Shown: piece by piece, positions 1-13,146 of the stretch | Numbering within the stretch: position 1 is the stretch's first letter | How the letters are laid out: each line of letters starts with the position of its first letter | Translations under genes and position numbers: made by a program | The notes under the pieces: model-generated | The model's input: only the letters and a program-made list of their open reading frames with translations | Database searches by the model: none | Told to the model about the DNA's origin: nothing | Origin: Oidiodendron maius Zn | Lineage: Eukaryota > Ascomycota > Leotiomycetes > Myxotrichaceae | Length of the DNA: 64,000 nt | Direction of reading: 5' to 3' | NCBI GenBank assembly: GCA_000827325.1 | Contig: KN832875.1 | Span: 1,302,001-1,366,000, forward strand

Positions 1-299
1 CAGAACGCTTCTTGCTAGGGTCTTTTACAAGCGACTTGCACGCAGTCTGGAGTGACTTAGCTGCTTTAGCATCATTGATAGCAGTGCTTATAGCGGAGAG
101 GTCGGCGGTGGATATGGCAGCTATGCTATAGAGAGATTGGAAATTCTGCCTTCCATGGGGATTAAGCCACAAGTTCGTACCTACGTAGGCCTGCTTCCTG
201 TAGAACTTTGACGCGACCCATGGCAGCCATCATGGATAATTTGTTGCGCCCTGTTGTCAATATGCGTAGGAGATCATGCACATCGGCCTGAGATGCCAT
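1..299 (-). CDS. Partial gene, N-terminal HhH-like protein (unidentified)
   Basis: The 5' end of a gene runs off the left edge. A reading frame starts at an ATG at 299 (MASQADVHDLL...). Removing an intron at 126-180 (donor AG|GTACGA, acceptor CTATAG|C) joins AGL-R to S-IAAIS and keeps the frame open to the window edge. The segment around the junction (GRVKVLQEAGLRSIAAIS, then TADLSAI) looks like a helix-hairpin-helix type nucleic-acid-binding motif, followed by a Lys/Ala-rich helix. I do not recognise the family; only about 80 residues are visible. DNA-repair proteins with N-terminal HhH motifs are the kind of thing to consider, but this is inference. Confidence 0.5.
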
Positions 300-910
300 A
301 GCGACCGGCTTCGCAAGCAGCGAGAAGGACGTTGGATGTCTTCAAGTTGGGTGATGTCGCAGACGAGAGTAAATTTGTAGGTCTTCACATGCCTGGAGCC
401 AAGGGAAGTGGTGTAATGCTTAGTAAGATTGGGACTCTTAACTTTGCTGCACTTGCAAAGTACAAGGCCGGAAATCAAAACTCCATTTCTATGATACATT
501 GAAACTAAGCTGCCTCCCCGGACGAGAGCAAACAAGCCAATCCTTCCCACGCCATAATCTGATTTCCCCGCGCCTCCATACCGTAATTCCCCAACTTGTT
601 TACAGAAGCCCGGAATGGAACATTATCATGTAGGATGTATTAGGTTGGATATTATTCATCCTTTCTCCATCCGATGTGCTGCAAAATCTTGCAATATTAC
701 CGATCCCCTCGCTTGCTATGCAAAGAACCCAGTCTCAGTGATCCGGAACAGAGAAGAAACGCCAGCTGTGACCCGATAGGTTATGTAACAGTCCGGGGAG
801 AAAGGCACCGGTGCCTCGTAGTCTATATTGAAGGAGGTGTTCGATTTGAAGAACATGGGCATTGGAAATATTTTCATTGTGAAGAGCCATCAGATGTCGG
901 ACCTCTTATG
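300..910. other. Intergenic, 611 bp
   Basis: This lies between the 5' end of the partial gene at the left edge and the 3' end of NOT1, both on the minus strand. It should hold the NOT1 3' UTR and terminator and the promoter of the partial gene. A 97-codon open frame on the minus strand at 257-550 resembles no family and overlaps the start of the partial gene in another frame. Nothing else recognisable is seen. Confidence 0.4.
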
Positions 911-3900
911 CTATGGCAGAGGGCGTTGTACAAGAGCTGCAAATCGTTCCCCAATCTGCAAATACCGTTAGAACTTTGCCCATAGTAAAAAATATCACTC
1001 TTACCTCCGGTGTTGCTTTGATGAACGGCATCTCAAAGAATAGATATTTATCATTCTTGACGAGCTCAAGAATTGTGACGATAAGCCCCCATGGTTGTGG
1101 CCAATGCCCAAGGAGCCTCTCAAGCAAAATGCGAGTGACCTGCTGGCGAATATCTGACTCCTCCTGATCTGTGTGATCGGTGCCAAACAACTCAAGAAGC
1201 GCTTGGCCGAAATAATGAGTGTGGGCATTCGGAAATCGAAGCTGACTGACGATACTATTTAGGAAATAGTACCGAGCTTCAGGGTTCAATTCGTGCGCCA
1301 GCATGGAGAGGAGGGCGGCATCTGGTGATGTTTGGACGTACGTTGGGCCTCCTTTCCGCGCTGCCCTCGCAATAGATTGCGTACCAATGTACACAACGAC
1401 CGAATCAATCAGCCTTACATCCACATTGATAGGCACAAAGGCGAATGAGCTTTCTCGGCCCCTCTTCTTCTGAATTTCGTGTGTGATGACAGCCACAGTA
1501 TCTTCAGATGGCCCATTCTGAAGAGCTTGGTTTAGGACATCAAATAGTCCTGTCTCATGAAGCGGCGCCTCGACGTCATTCATATTCTCAGGTAAGTCTC
1601 TGATCTCCTCTATACGATCGATCTTCAGACCAGGTTGCAACGGGTCCGGTATCTTAGTATATGGAATCGGATTGGCATTCAGAATAAGATTCTGCAGCTG
1701 GACACAGTGGCTGGGTATATTGGCGCAGAGCTTGGAGTGATGAGCAGCGACAAAATTCGGATAGTCGTGCTGGAGCATGACGAGTAGCTTAAGCACACCT
1801 TGATACATCACTTTCGAGACTGGGGTGATGGTAAGTGGTTTGAGCGACTCTCCCACATAAGCGAATAAGTGACTCAAGAGATCGACATAAGGTTCGCATC
1901 CAGCTCCTTCAGGAAGTCTCATGAGGGGGGGCAAGAAATCACGGTGTGATACTAAACCCAACCAACCCAACATGAAGCCGGGGAAGTAAGACGGTCGGAG
2001 GTCTAGGAAGATTTGGGCACAAGCTAAGATGAAATCCCTCTGTTCATGCTCGCTGAAATCGCCTGCTTGTGCATCGAAGTCGCACAGTATAGTGGAAAAT
2101 AGTCGGAAAAAGGCCTTTTGGTTGAAGTGTTCACCACGAGTAATATGGTGGTGATTTAAAACCAGGACAATCACAGATAATATTGACTTGAGGAACGCAA
2201 TTCTATCGATCTTGACTTCTCCCTCGCGTTCAGGACCTTTAGCGAGCATGACAAGTAGCTTCCCTAGAGCGTCGATGGGGATGTACGCGTCGATAATAGT
2301 GCCGTTATTCTGAATGTGGCTTTCGAAGCGGTCCACAGATGAGTCGATAGACAAGCGCAGAAATAAGCAGAGATCGTCCCTGTTGTTGATAACTTGCTTG
2401 TTGTACACTTGTGAGATGAAGTTGAGCGACGCCTTGGCAGTAGCATTCGGGTTGTTGTAGAGATGGATCCACTCTTCAAAGACGTACTCCATCTGATCTT
2501 GACGGCCTGCAATGTACTCATATCCACCCCGATTAACAGGCTGCTGCAGGCCAGAGCTAGTGAGCTTCTGCTTGAGAGATTGGCCAACGTCTAGTGAAGG
2601 TTCATCCTGAATCCATTGCCATGCAACCTCTAAACTCTTTGCGAAGTCGGCGTATAACGCAATGGGTCTGTCATTGAGAAGGACATTGTCGAGGAGAGTG
2701 GTTAGGAACTCCAATGAGCCATCCTTTCGCTGCAACAATGCCTTAGATGTGGCTAAATCAACACGCTGCCACTCAATCATTTCTGCTCTAATCAAGGCAG
2801 TGACCAAAGGTACACTAAATAGAGCTTCGCTGGGCTGATGTGCAATGATCACCGCGACGCGATTAGCAGTACGGCCTCCAATCCGGCAGATATTCTCTAG
2901 AACATGCACCAAGCTTTCGATCACAAGCTCCTGCTCTGTGCCGGCAAATAATATTGAGCAGATGTGGTCCACTATGTAGATGTCGAAGGACTCGGGTCCC
3001 TGTGCACTTCTGATGATTAATCCATATAGGGCGTCTAAGACATCGAGGACAGGATGCGGACGAGGCAGGTCCATGTAGTGTTGTTCCGGTGCCTCAATTG
3101 CGACACGCTGTAATTCAGTAAGAGTCTTCTGCACTCTGTCCATTAAACCCCTCGGATCCATTGGGATAGCTGCGATTCTGCCGTTTGGAACACCGGAATT
3201 GGGATAGGTGGGTTGATGAGTGTTTATGTGCGGCATAGCAGGAGGCTCTGCAGGAGTGGGAAGGGTTGGTACCGAAGGATACTGCTCTTGCAGCATGTCA
3301 TTTGGCATGGGCCTCTGGTCTGCCGACGAGGCAATGTGCGTCGTGCCTCCCAAAGACGACACACGAGGCTGTCTGGCAAATTCATCATATATAGCCATTT
3401 GGTCTTGATTCAGACCATCGACGGAGGGTTGTAGCTTGAATGGACTGGGTATCGTCCAGGCCCATCGACTCAATGACGGATCAACATATGCTTCACCAGG
3501 CCTCGTTGCCCTGTGGTGTCGACGTGCTTCCAACTCTGGCTCAATCATGTCCTCAATTTCAGGCACGGCACGTTCCTCTGCCTTTTTCTCAACCTGGCTG
3601 CAAGCAACATCAAGATTAGAGTTAACACACATTATGATGGTACCTTCTGGCAGCCCCTGTGGTAACTCAGTTGAGAGTGCTCGAATGTAGTTTGTCATGC
3701 TTGCTCGCAGCGGTTCTTTAGAAGTCACTAAGGCAAGACTTCCAGCCGTCTTTTTAACCATGCTAATGGCTGCTGAACGTACACGACCTTCGTTCGGCTC
3801 GGTGGCAAAATCTTTGTGTATCATCTGAGCGGTTGAGATTGCCGCAATGGTGACAGAGCGCTCAACTACTGGGGAAATAATTTCATGAACAGCGCGCGTA

Positions 3901-6900
3901 ATTGCGCTGCGCACAATCTCTTGCAGGCGACTTTGATTAACCATATCATTAAGAGGCGGATACTGAAGCAAAGGACCTAGATCCGGTATTGAGGAAGTAA
4001 TATCCTGAGGAGAAAAGCGGCCGCTCGCAAGGCCACCACCCATACCGTTCAATGAAAGGTTGTCGAATCTATCCATCATTTCTGGTGCTATTGGTTCAGT
4101 GGACTCTTCAATCGGAGGAGCACGACTCATGATTTCGGACGAGGGCTCAATTGTCTTGTAGTCCAATTTCAGATCTTTGCAGAGAACCTCGATCTCGAAT
4201 TTTAGGTTAAGTTTGAGTTCGGCATGGTGGTACAGCTCTATAAGAAGATGAATGATATCCATGAGCCAAGGATTTGGAGGTTTGAAGACGGTTGACAACT
4301 GTCCTTGAACGAGCACCTTGCAGACAAACGGGATGACAATAACAAGTCGCTGTGTATCGAAAGCTTCAAGAAGAAGCTGCTTGAATGCAATGTTCTTGTA
4401 CTTAATCGGCTTGTCGCGAGCAAGAGTCATTGATCCAAGCCAACCCCCGAGATTTTTGAGATGGCTGCGTTCGGTGGCGGATTGCATGGTTGACTCGGCA
4501 TTCAACATCTTAAAAACACTGATAAATGTTTCGCGCAAAACCTCAGACCACAAAGACTTTTTGCCGAAGAGTTCCACAAGATCCAGATACAGCTTGTGAT
4601 AATTTGGTTGCATCTTCGCCCGCTCTTCAACGATATGCTCAGCAAACCACTGTTGGTGCTCATCGCCAATGACATCTCTCAACTCATTAAATTTGGCTTC
4701 AAGATTCTCACCCGTAATGTTATTAAGGACGAATAGGACTTTCTCCTGGGCCTCCCCACTGGGTTCTTCGCTGATGCCGGGAGGTGGGGGTTCAACGTTA
4801 ATAGACCTGAATGGAGGTGCAGTTGGCTCTGCCGCTAGCCTTTCATCTATGTTGCCATTGCCATGGGAGCCTCCATTCATCTCGTTCTGCCCACCGAGCC
4901 CGGAGCGTTGCATCTCTTCCTGATTATCACGGACTACCTCCTCAGCTTTGTTCCATGCTTCAGTTCCTCTCAACCCTGGAATCTGTAGTAGTCTTGTGCA
5001 GAATCCCGGCCACTCGCGGAAACGAGAGAAGAGTTGCATGAGAGCTTGTAGTCCGAATTTGTACATGGACTGTTCTGGTGGGTGATCTCGAACAGCTTCA
5101 AGGATCATACCGAGACCTATTTCTAGTGGAAGGTCTGATATGAGCTTATGCGAGATTATACCGCCAAATAGAACAGCAGTAGTTGCCAATGCCTCAAGTG
5201 GGTAGGTCCCGTAGAGCGTATATTCGTCGAAGAGTCCGTGAATCATGCAGGCGAAGACATCTTGATCTGACGGGTCTCGTGAATGCTTGTACCCATCGAG
5301 GGCCTCTACAACGGCTCGCACTTGGAGGTCTTCGCTGTACATACGCTTGTAGTGCTCCTCCATTTTATCATTTGCCTCCTTGGGCAGCGAATTCTTCTCT
5401 TTTCCATTGGCATCGATGATATCGTCAAACCCTTCACCATAATTAATAAGCCGAGGGTATGCAGTAATGCAAGCTCTTTGAACCACAATTAGCTCTTGTG
5501 ATGGCTCCTTGGGCAAAATGCTCTCAAGGATCTCCAGCAGTGCGGACACGGTCTTAACGGGAAGCATAACGCTGTGAAGCTGCTCGGAGTCCGAACGCTG
5601 GAATGCCAGTTCGTGTTGGGCTTTGATATTGAGGAAAGTAAGAAGGGATTGGGCAAGTTCCTGGTTTCGAGCGGAGTTGATACGTGCCCAGGTAGCAAGA
5701 TCCAATGAACCTCTAGCGTGGGCTAAAGCTGCCAAGTCTAGTCCAAACCCGTTGAGGAAGACGGTAAGATCATCAAGCCACTGGTGCCTTAGAGTATGGT
5801 CAAGGATAGTAGGTAGTTCCATGGGTGCCTTCGCATGAGCTTCCACAAGTCGCGCAACTACCCATGACTTCTCTTTGCGCCATAGGCCTTCGAGGACAAA
5901 GTCATAATTAGGATCAAACTTGAAGAGGAACCGATCGAAAAGGTTATTGAGAGTATCAATCGCCAGTTCAGGCCACGGCTTTGGAACACCAAAAGCTGAT
6001 ACTAAGAATATATCCAAGTTGGGTACCACTACCTCTTGGAATAATCGTTTGGCTTCTACTGTATCGGAGGCTGTTGGTGTTTGCAAGGCGACATGAAACA
6101 TTGCTGAAAGAGCAACAACTGAAACCAACGGATGCCTTATGCCTTGGGCGGCTCTTTCTTGAACTAGCTCACCGGAGCCGGCAAAATCGTTCATTGTATA
6201 TGAAGGTTGGAGGCCGGGGATCGTGGTTGCATCTAGTTGCTCTGGCGTCAAAGATGCAAAGGCACTGATAAAAGACAGTTGCGTCTCGGAGTGTTGCCAA
6301 ATGCCACCCCACATCCGCTGGATATCAATGGCTCCATCGGCAGCAAACTGTCGGAGAGCCTGAAAAAGGCCCAAAAATTGACCTTGAGTGATTCTTAAAT
6401 CGGGCCTGTCAAAGTGTTCTAGAACCTCCTGCCAATTCAGCTCTCGTGGAGCTTCCTTTCGAAGGGCAGTAGCCAGAACAGCTGGAGAAAAAGGCTGTGA
6501 TCGACTAATTGTAGTATAAATGAGCGCAGATGCCACCTGCTCCTCATCTAATCTCATGTTACCAAGACTTCGAAGGTAGTTTCTACATGTCTCCTCGTCG
6601 GACGTGAAGGAGGGCCCAATCCTTCGTATGGATAGTGCTAAAGGATTGGCATCGCTGAGGATCACTAGGAGGTAAAGAGCTGCAAGCAGTTCAGTTGGTG
6701 TACCTATGTCTTGTCCGTCAACGGTGTAGCGGTAATGAACCGCCAATCGGAGGTCATGCTTGGCTTGTTGGTCGAAGTCAGGGGGATGCTCATGAATAAA
6801 CCGGTCTATGACTGCGGCTAGAAAGGTCGGCGAGGGATCGTCGTAATCTAAGGGAGGGCGGCTAAGGTATTGTAGAAACGGCGCAAAATTTGCCGAGAGG

Positions 6901-7588
6901 ATGGCATCCGCTCGTTGAATGTTAGCAGTGATATGGTGGTCGGCTTATGGAACCCACCTTTTGTTTTCAGATCTTGTCTTGAGCTAGTCTTGAACGCTAG
7001 AGCTAGAACTGTCTTCTCGAGCGCATCTAGCTTGAAATGTTCCATGAATGTTGACAAATCGAAATCTCGGAACAGATCATCGTTCGCCGTTTCTATCGAC
7101 TCCGCAATCTTTCCCGCCTGATCGACATCACGAGAGACTTTGCGTACTTCATTCACGAGAATCTGGTAATTTCCAGAATTTGCGACCGACCGATTGATGC
7201 CAGGGAATATTTGGGGAGCATTGCCAACCACAAGACGGCTGAAGTATTTTTGAAATACTTCCATGCCGTGTTCATCGATCAGCTAAGATGCAAATGTCAG
7301 CGCGTAGTCCTCTATGAGCTGCTGGAGATACAATACCTTTCTGAGCTGCTCGGCCTGTTGCTCCCACTTTATGCGATCCTTGTCCTCTTTGATTGTGCTC
7401 AGAAGGAGGTAGACTTGGGCGACGACAATTCGGGTGAGCGAGTTGGATCCAGTTGGGCTGCTCGTACTAGGACTTGCGCCTGCACTGAGTGTACTGTGAT
7501 GGGAGCTGTGGACTGAATGACCGACCCCGGTCACGATGGTTTGCTGCGCGGGTGAAGGTGTGTAAGTCCCCCCTCTTGAGTTGACCAT
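911..7588 (-). CDS. NOT1: CCR4-NOT complex scaffold subunit NOT1
   Basis: Giant scaffold of the CCR4-NOT deadenylase complex, which shortens mRNA poly(A) tails and represses translation in the cytoplasm. I build four exons (7588-7337, 7282-6958, 6910-1005, 955-911), giving about 2,175 residues, the usual size for fungal NOT1. Each intron (54, 47 and 49 nt) restores family sequence: AEQLRK|LIDEHGMEVFQKYF, LKTK|ADAILSANFAPFL, and a final short exon IGERFAALVQRPLP after MPFIKATPE. The MIF4G (CAF1-binding) region is near residues 905-1130, the CAF40-binding DUF3819 helices near 1180-1330, and the C-terminal NOT1 domain ends with PWGLIVTILELVKN. The start codon is the first ATG before the conserved SLTRIVVAQVYLLL helix. 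The frame stays open upstream without another ATG, so an extra 5' exon is possible. It is divergent from the F-BAR gene across an 867-bp shared promoter region. Confidence 0.95.
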
Positions 7589-8455
7589 CGAAGATGCTTG
7601 AGTTGTTGCGCAGACCCACTCCCGGAGAGCTGTCTCTCGATCTCTAAAGACGAAAGAAGGCCTAACGGGGAGGGACGAGCATTGATGGGGGATGAGAAAG
7701 GGGTCAGAGGTGCGATTAGTAAGAGTCGAGGGTGAGGATGTGGCTGCTGGTATGGTGATCGATGAAAAGTGAAGGTGGTTGAAGTCGTGAATGAGGCTCG
7801 CTTCGGGCTAAACCACATTTAGAGCTTCGGATCACGCTTCAATTAGGTAAGCATTCCTGTCACGTTTATCATGAACTATCGGGTCTTGCGGTGTTTGAGC
7901 GTATGAAATTTATACATTATACGTTAGAGATTTCAGTTTCCGCAGTTGCCATATGCCTGGTTGACTAATTTGTATTATTTGCTATTAAAATACGTGAAAA
8001 AAATGGATTTATGTTCCTGGAGAGTAAGCTAGCATTCACTCGTCACACTTGATGTTATAATACACCCTATCTTAGACTGAGAGATAAATTGTGGCATACA
8101 ATTCTCTAACTCCATATTTGCACTCTTAAGGTTATACTTTGCGTGAAATTCTAGACTTGGGGGCACCTCCTATCCCTAACTGCACATCTTAGATTCATTC
8201 CCAGGTTTGCAAAGAGTCACGTGAACGAGTCGTTGCCGTGCCAACAGCCAAGCGCTCCCCTTCCCCAGAAGACAACAGATCTCACCGAGATGCTCGCCTG
8301 CTATTATCCTCCCCCATGACCGTTACTTCCTTTCCTAACCCCAACTTCATCCTCATACTTGCGGTGCGCCGCCGGTGAGAAGGGTAGCTGCGATTCGACC
8401 GTATCCCCTGACCGACTGACAAAATATACACGCAAGTTACAGGATAGCCTGCATC
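7589..8455. promoter_or_regulatory. Divergent promoter region NOT1 / F-BAR gene
   Basis: 867 bp separate two divergent start codons. There is one CACGTG at 8218-8223 (context GTCACGTGAAC) and a pyrimidine-rich stretch just before the F-BAR start, as is common in fungal promoters. No gene is seen. Confidence 0.5.
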
Positions 8456-11308
8456 ATGCCCTCGGCGACATCGGATGGGCCGTCGGTCTCTCTAAGCTTC
8501 GCAAATAACTTCTGGGGCAAAGATGATGCCGGGGTAGACCCTCTACTCTCGCGCATGCACAATGCGAAGCAGACTTGCGACGAAGTCAAGGCTTTTTACC
8601 AGTGTAGGTTTTCCTCAATTCTTGATCTTGCCTATTACTGACCGCGTTATAGCCAGAGCCGCCATCGAAGATGAGTATGCTCGGAAATTACTCTCGTTAT
8701 CACGCAAGCCCCTGGGTTCGCAGGAAAGCGGGACACTTCGAGCGTCTTTGGATGTCATGCGAGGAGAAGTCGAGCAGATGGGCAAGTCACACCAGAGCAT
8801 CGCAAGTCAAATGAAAACAGAGCTGGAAGAACCGTTGGCAGCATTTGCAGGGGCTATGAAGGAGCGGAGGAAGATTGTGCAAGGAGGGATTGAGAAGCTA
8901 TTGAAGACCAAAATACAGCAGACACAGCAGGTCAATAAGGTATGTTGATGCAATCTAGCGCAGAAAGAATCTAGCTAATTCTCCTAGACCCGAGATAGAT
9001 ACGAGCAAGAGTGCCTAAAGATTAAAGGGTACCTAGCACAGGGCCATATGGTCATGGGCCAAGAGGAGCGGAAAAACAAAGCAAAGCTGGAGAAGACGCA
9101 GATCAATCTGGCATCATCGAACACCGAGTATCAAAATGCGGTAAAGATTCTTGAGGAAACTACCGGACGGTGGAATCGAGACTGGAAGGCTGCTGCAGAT
9201 AAATTCCAGGATTTGGAAGAAGAGAGGCTCGATTTTATGAAGAGCAGCCTTTGGAGCTTTGCCAATATCGCCTCTACAGTTTGCGTTAGCGACGATGCGT
9301 CCTGTGAGAAGGTTCGTCTGTCTCTGGAGAACTGCGAAGTTGAGAAGGACATCGTCAGTTTCATTAAAGAACGAGGAACTGGCCAGGAGATACCCGACCC
9401 GCCTAAATATATCAACTTTTGTCGAGGTGATGTTGACTCTCAATCGGAAGCGTCGGAAGATGACAGCTATTCGGTTGCACAATTCCAGCGAACCATCAAC
9501 CCTGCCTATCGAAGCTCTTCACCTCAGCCCTCCACTTACCAGTCCCATCATGATCCGCAGTCTCCTCTTGTTCGAGATCTAGGGCAAGATGTTCAGACAC
9601 CACCAAGCCGCGATGCTACGTTGACTCCACAGAAGAGTCTACTAGACAGGACAGTACAGCCACAGACTGAATATCAACAAGCGCCAAGCAGGCTTCAATA
9701 TGAGCAATCTCAGCATGGGTCATTAGCCGCTGTACCCCACGATCCTTATCCGCAAGATGGTATGACAATGCTCTGCCGCACTGGGCCCCCGTCGGAAAGG
9801 AGTTCAGCGCACAGCCTTGTAAGACCGTCAAGCCGCGACTCGAACAGCGAATACTCCAACCCTACGTCCTTCTCAAGCCAAGAACCACCGAGTGGAAAAG
9901 CTTCACCTGTGAAACAGCAAGCACCAGAAAAACAAGTTCTCAAGAAGAAGAGCGGGTTTTTCCAGAGCCCGTTTAGACGAAAGAGTGTTAAAGAAAAGGA
10001 CCATCCAATGGCAGCAATGACACCTTCGAACCGAAATACCTGGTCAGCGAGGAGCAGCACAAATACCCAGAATTCCCCAACTCGGCCTCAGCCATATGGA
10101 CAAGCGTCTCAGAATATGATGATCACCGATCGACCAAGCGGCAGTCCTGAACCGGTCGATCCCCGAGCGAGTTTTCAGCTTAATGTAGGCAACAATGTAT
10201 TTGATGTTGCCACACCAGATAAAAAGAGCAGGACGATACAGAATATTTCGGGACAACAGGCAGAGGAGTTGGATCCGATAGCACAAGCTCTAGCTGAACT
10301 TAAGGGAGTGACGAAGGCCTCTTCAAGCAGAGTTTCAGCTGATAACTATCATGGCATTGCAACACCAGCTCCTGGGGCGAGTCCAAACCCACGACCTAAT
10401 GATGGTGCCTTGATGGCTGGCATGCGAGGTACTCCGCCGCCTTCATACGACCAACCAGGACAAAGACTGGGGCTTCCACAACCTGCATTCACCTCAAAGG
10501 CGATGCAGCAGACTCGACAGAAATACGTGGACCAGACTCAAAACATGTTCAATGCCCAAGGAAGATCGGATTCTCGGAGTGGATACGGCTCAAGCTCCCG
10601 TCCGGGTACACGGGGAAACGACATGCCCAGAGCTACCTCTCCAGCACCACCACGCAGCGCGTCACCTCGTCCTGGCATGCAAGTAGATACCAGACAAGGC
10701 TACCGTTCTGCATCTCCAAACCCGTATGGAGGTAGCCAGCGATCTCACACTCAATCTGTGTCGCCACAGAAGCGAGGCTCCGATCAAGCATATTACCGCC
10801 ATAATTCGCCAAATGATCGTGCAGTTTCGCCTGCACCCTTCCATGGGCAGCAGAGAGCGTCCAGTGGCCATGTCAATAATGAGATGGCAATGCAACTTGC
10901 TCCTGGTCCAGAGGAAGGTTACGGATCTCAAGGTCGCGCGAGTGGTAGGTCAGGAGGTGGTTCGTCTAGGCCGATAAGTTACTATGGGGGTCAAGGTGGG
11001 CAGCAAGGATCTCTTGGTTCTAGGCAACGGAGTAAGAGCGTTGCAGATGTTAGGCAGTTCACTAGAGATGGTCGACCCATCCTTCACTTCGGTAAGTCGT
11101 CAAGAATGTCATATTCACCAAACACTAACATATTTCAGCTCGAGCACTATACATGTACCAGGCTGCAATTCCTGAGGAATTGAGTTTCGCCAAAGGGGAT
11201 ATCCTCGCAGTTCTCCGGCTTCAGGATGACGGCTGGTGGGAGGCAGAGATTGCTGGGAAGAATGGGAGGCCGGGGCTGGTACCGAGCAACTACCTACAAA
11301 ATTGCTGA
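8456..11308 (+). CDS. F-BAR and SH3 domain protein, Cdc15/Imp2/Hof1 family (septation)
   Basis: A membrane-bending scaffold of the cytokinetic ring: the N-terminal F-BAR dimer binds and curves the plasma membrane at the septum and the SH3 domain recruits partners. Four exons, with introns at 8604-8652, 8940-8987 and 11092-11138, give 902 residues. The F-BAR domain occupies about residues 12-275 (VDPLLSRMHNAKQTCDEV, then AAIEDEYARKLLSLSRK, a family signature). A long Ser/Pro/Gln-rich disordered linker follows, with a basic KKKSGFFQSPFRRKS stretch. The last 60 residues are an SH3 domain (ARALYMYQ...ELSFAKGDIL...DDGWWEAE...GLVPSNYLQNC). The final intron precisely separates linker from SH3. Which of the paralogues (Cdc15, Imp2 or Hof1) it is closest to cannot be settled by eye. 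Confidence 0.93.
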
Positions 11309-11742
11309 AGATATGATCAATTTGTCAATCGATATTGTTTTGTCGTGTGTTTGTGCGTGTACGCGCGCTCAGGTTGGGACAAGAACCTCTCGGTCATGGT
11401 GCTCTTCGTTTGCATCTGGACTACTCTTTGTACATGAATGAGAATAGCTGTTGGATTGATGCGAATAACTACAAATTGAAATCCATTCTCGAAATGATAG
11501 CAATTCATGGCTAAGTGGTGTGAGTTTGGTAAAGTAGAGGGGGGCCTATTCAAAGAACGGCACAATATTTACTTGATGATTCTTATAACGGCTACCTATC
11601 TTTATGCGCGATGCTTCAACGGAATCCATGCATGTGATAAGCAACGTCATTCCAAGCTACCCGGCTCCAGGGCGCGACAATCCACAACCACCACCTCCAC
11701 ACTGCGGTCTCTTGGTCATAATGCCACGCAGTTTTAGCCACA
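11309..11742. other. Intergenic, 434 bp
   Basis: Tandem (head-to-tail) spacer between the F-BAR gene and seipin, expected to hold the 3' UTR of the first and the promoter of the second. There is a CCACCACCTCCAC stretch near 11690. No gene is seen. Confidence 0.4.
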
Positions 11743-13035
11743 ATGGTATAGTTTAACATTCCTGCCCAATTGCTTTCACAGATAAGGATAATTGCTTACC
11801 ATGACCATAGGATCTCATTCTGAAACCCATTCGCGTCGCGACATCGAAGCCGGCGCGCCTGACGTACCTGAACTCTCTCTTGTTCATGATAGCCTCTTCA
11901 ATCCTGTTTGGCCTAGCTGTAATTGCGTACATACTGTTTTACATTGAGTACATCCCGCAGATTGGCATTGAGCGGGTTGTGCATCTACAATATGGGTTTG
12001 TCGCCTCCTCCATACTGCACAGAGGCATTGCTATCGCTCTGGATATTGTAGAATGCTGAGATCTCCTGGCATAGTGACGGGCCTCACCCGTACGGCATAG
12101 CACTACTCGACTCCTCCATAGTCCACGACCAAGCCTACGATATCTCACTATCGCTGCACGTCCCTCGCTCTCCGACCAACCTTGCCGCCGGCAACTTTAT
12201 GCTCTCCCTCTCCCTCCTCTCGCCGACTTACATCCCGCCAGCGCCCTCCATCGCGCCGCCGAGCACCCAGAAACCCGCCCTCTCAGCCACCATCCCATCT
12301 TCCTCCATCCTCCTCACCTCTCGCCGTCCGGCACTCATACCCTATCGCTCATGCGTCGTCTCCCTGCCCGCGCGCATCCTCTCCATGCCGCTCTATCTTC
12401 TTGGCCTCAAGTACGAGTCTGAGGTGCTGGATATCCCCATGGCCGAATCTGCCACCTTCCAGCGAGGCTACAAGAATACCCCGGCGCGGGCCTTGCTGGA
12501 GATGCAGGCGAGCAGTGAGGTGCAGGTATACGACGTTCGAGTGCATTTCACGGCGCGATTCGCAGGTTTGAGGTGGCTGATGTATAACCATCGTATTATT
12601 GCGTTTATGATCTTCACGACGGCATTTTGGATCGCCGAGATGGTGTTTGCAGCGCTGGGTTGGCTGGCTCTGAGGACATATTTAATGCCAAAGGAGGAGG
12701 TGGTCAAAGAAGAGGAGCTTGAGAGGGTGAAAGACGAAGATAGTGATGAAATAGATTTGTCGGATGTGCCACGGACCTCCCCTCGTTCTGGCCAGCCGCT
12801 GAGAAGGCCGCCTGCAGTAAAGGATGAGGACACTGAAGATTCTGTGTTAGACGACACGGATATTCCACGAGTGGCTGGCGAACCAGATGGTGAGGAAGTA
12901 AAGGAAGAGTTGACTAGTGTGGTCGGCTCGGCAAGTGGGAGAGTAGATTCTGCCGTCGGGACAAGCTTCAGTGAGAGTAGTATCAGTGCAGGCCTAGCAA
13001 GGAGAAGGTCGAGGGGTGGTCACGTTGGAGATTAA
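11743..13035 (+). CDS. SEI1: Seipin (lipid-droplet biogenesis factor)
   Basis: An ER membrane protein that sits at ER-lipid droplet contacts and controls droplet formation. Three exons are inferred: the first contributes only the ATG, followed by introns 11746-11810 and 11996-12074, for 382 residues. The second exon carries the first membrane helix (SLLFMIASSILFGLAVIAYILFY), and the luminal beta-sandwich begins at VHLQYGDGPHPYGIALL, created by the second splice. The core continues through NLAAGNFMLSLSLLS and KYESEVLDIPM. The second membrane helix is at about residues 225-250 (IIAFMIFTTAFWIAEMVFAAL). A long acidic, Ser-rich cytosolic tail follows (residues 255-382), as in other filamentous fungi. 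It converges on the SR140-type gene with only 111 bp between stop codons. Confidence 0.9.
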
Positions 13036-13146
13036 TGATACCAACTGTAAAGTCGGTACGCTAATACCCTTGAAAGTAATTCTAGCACGAGCTCTAATGA
13101 GTGTAGAAGATGTTTTCATGACTATATATTATATGTAAAGGCCCAA

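Noticed and set aside
257-550. 97-codon minus-strand frame beginning MGRIGLFALV
   Set aside because: It overlaps in another frame the start of a better-supported spliced gene at 299 and resembles no family; probably leader sequence.
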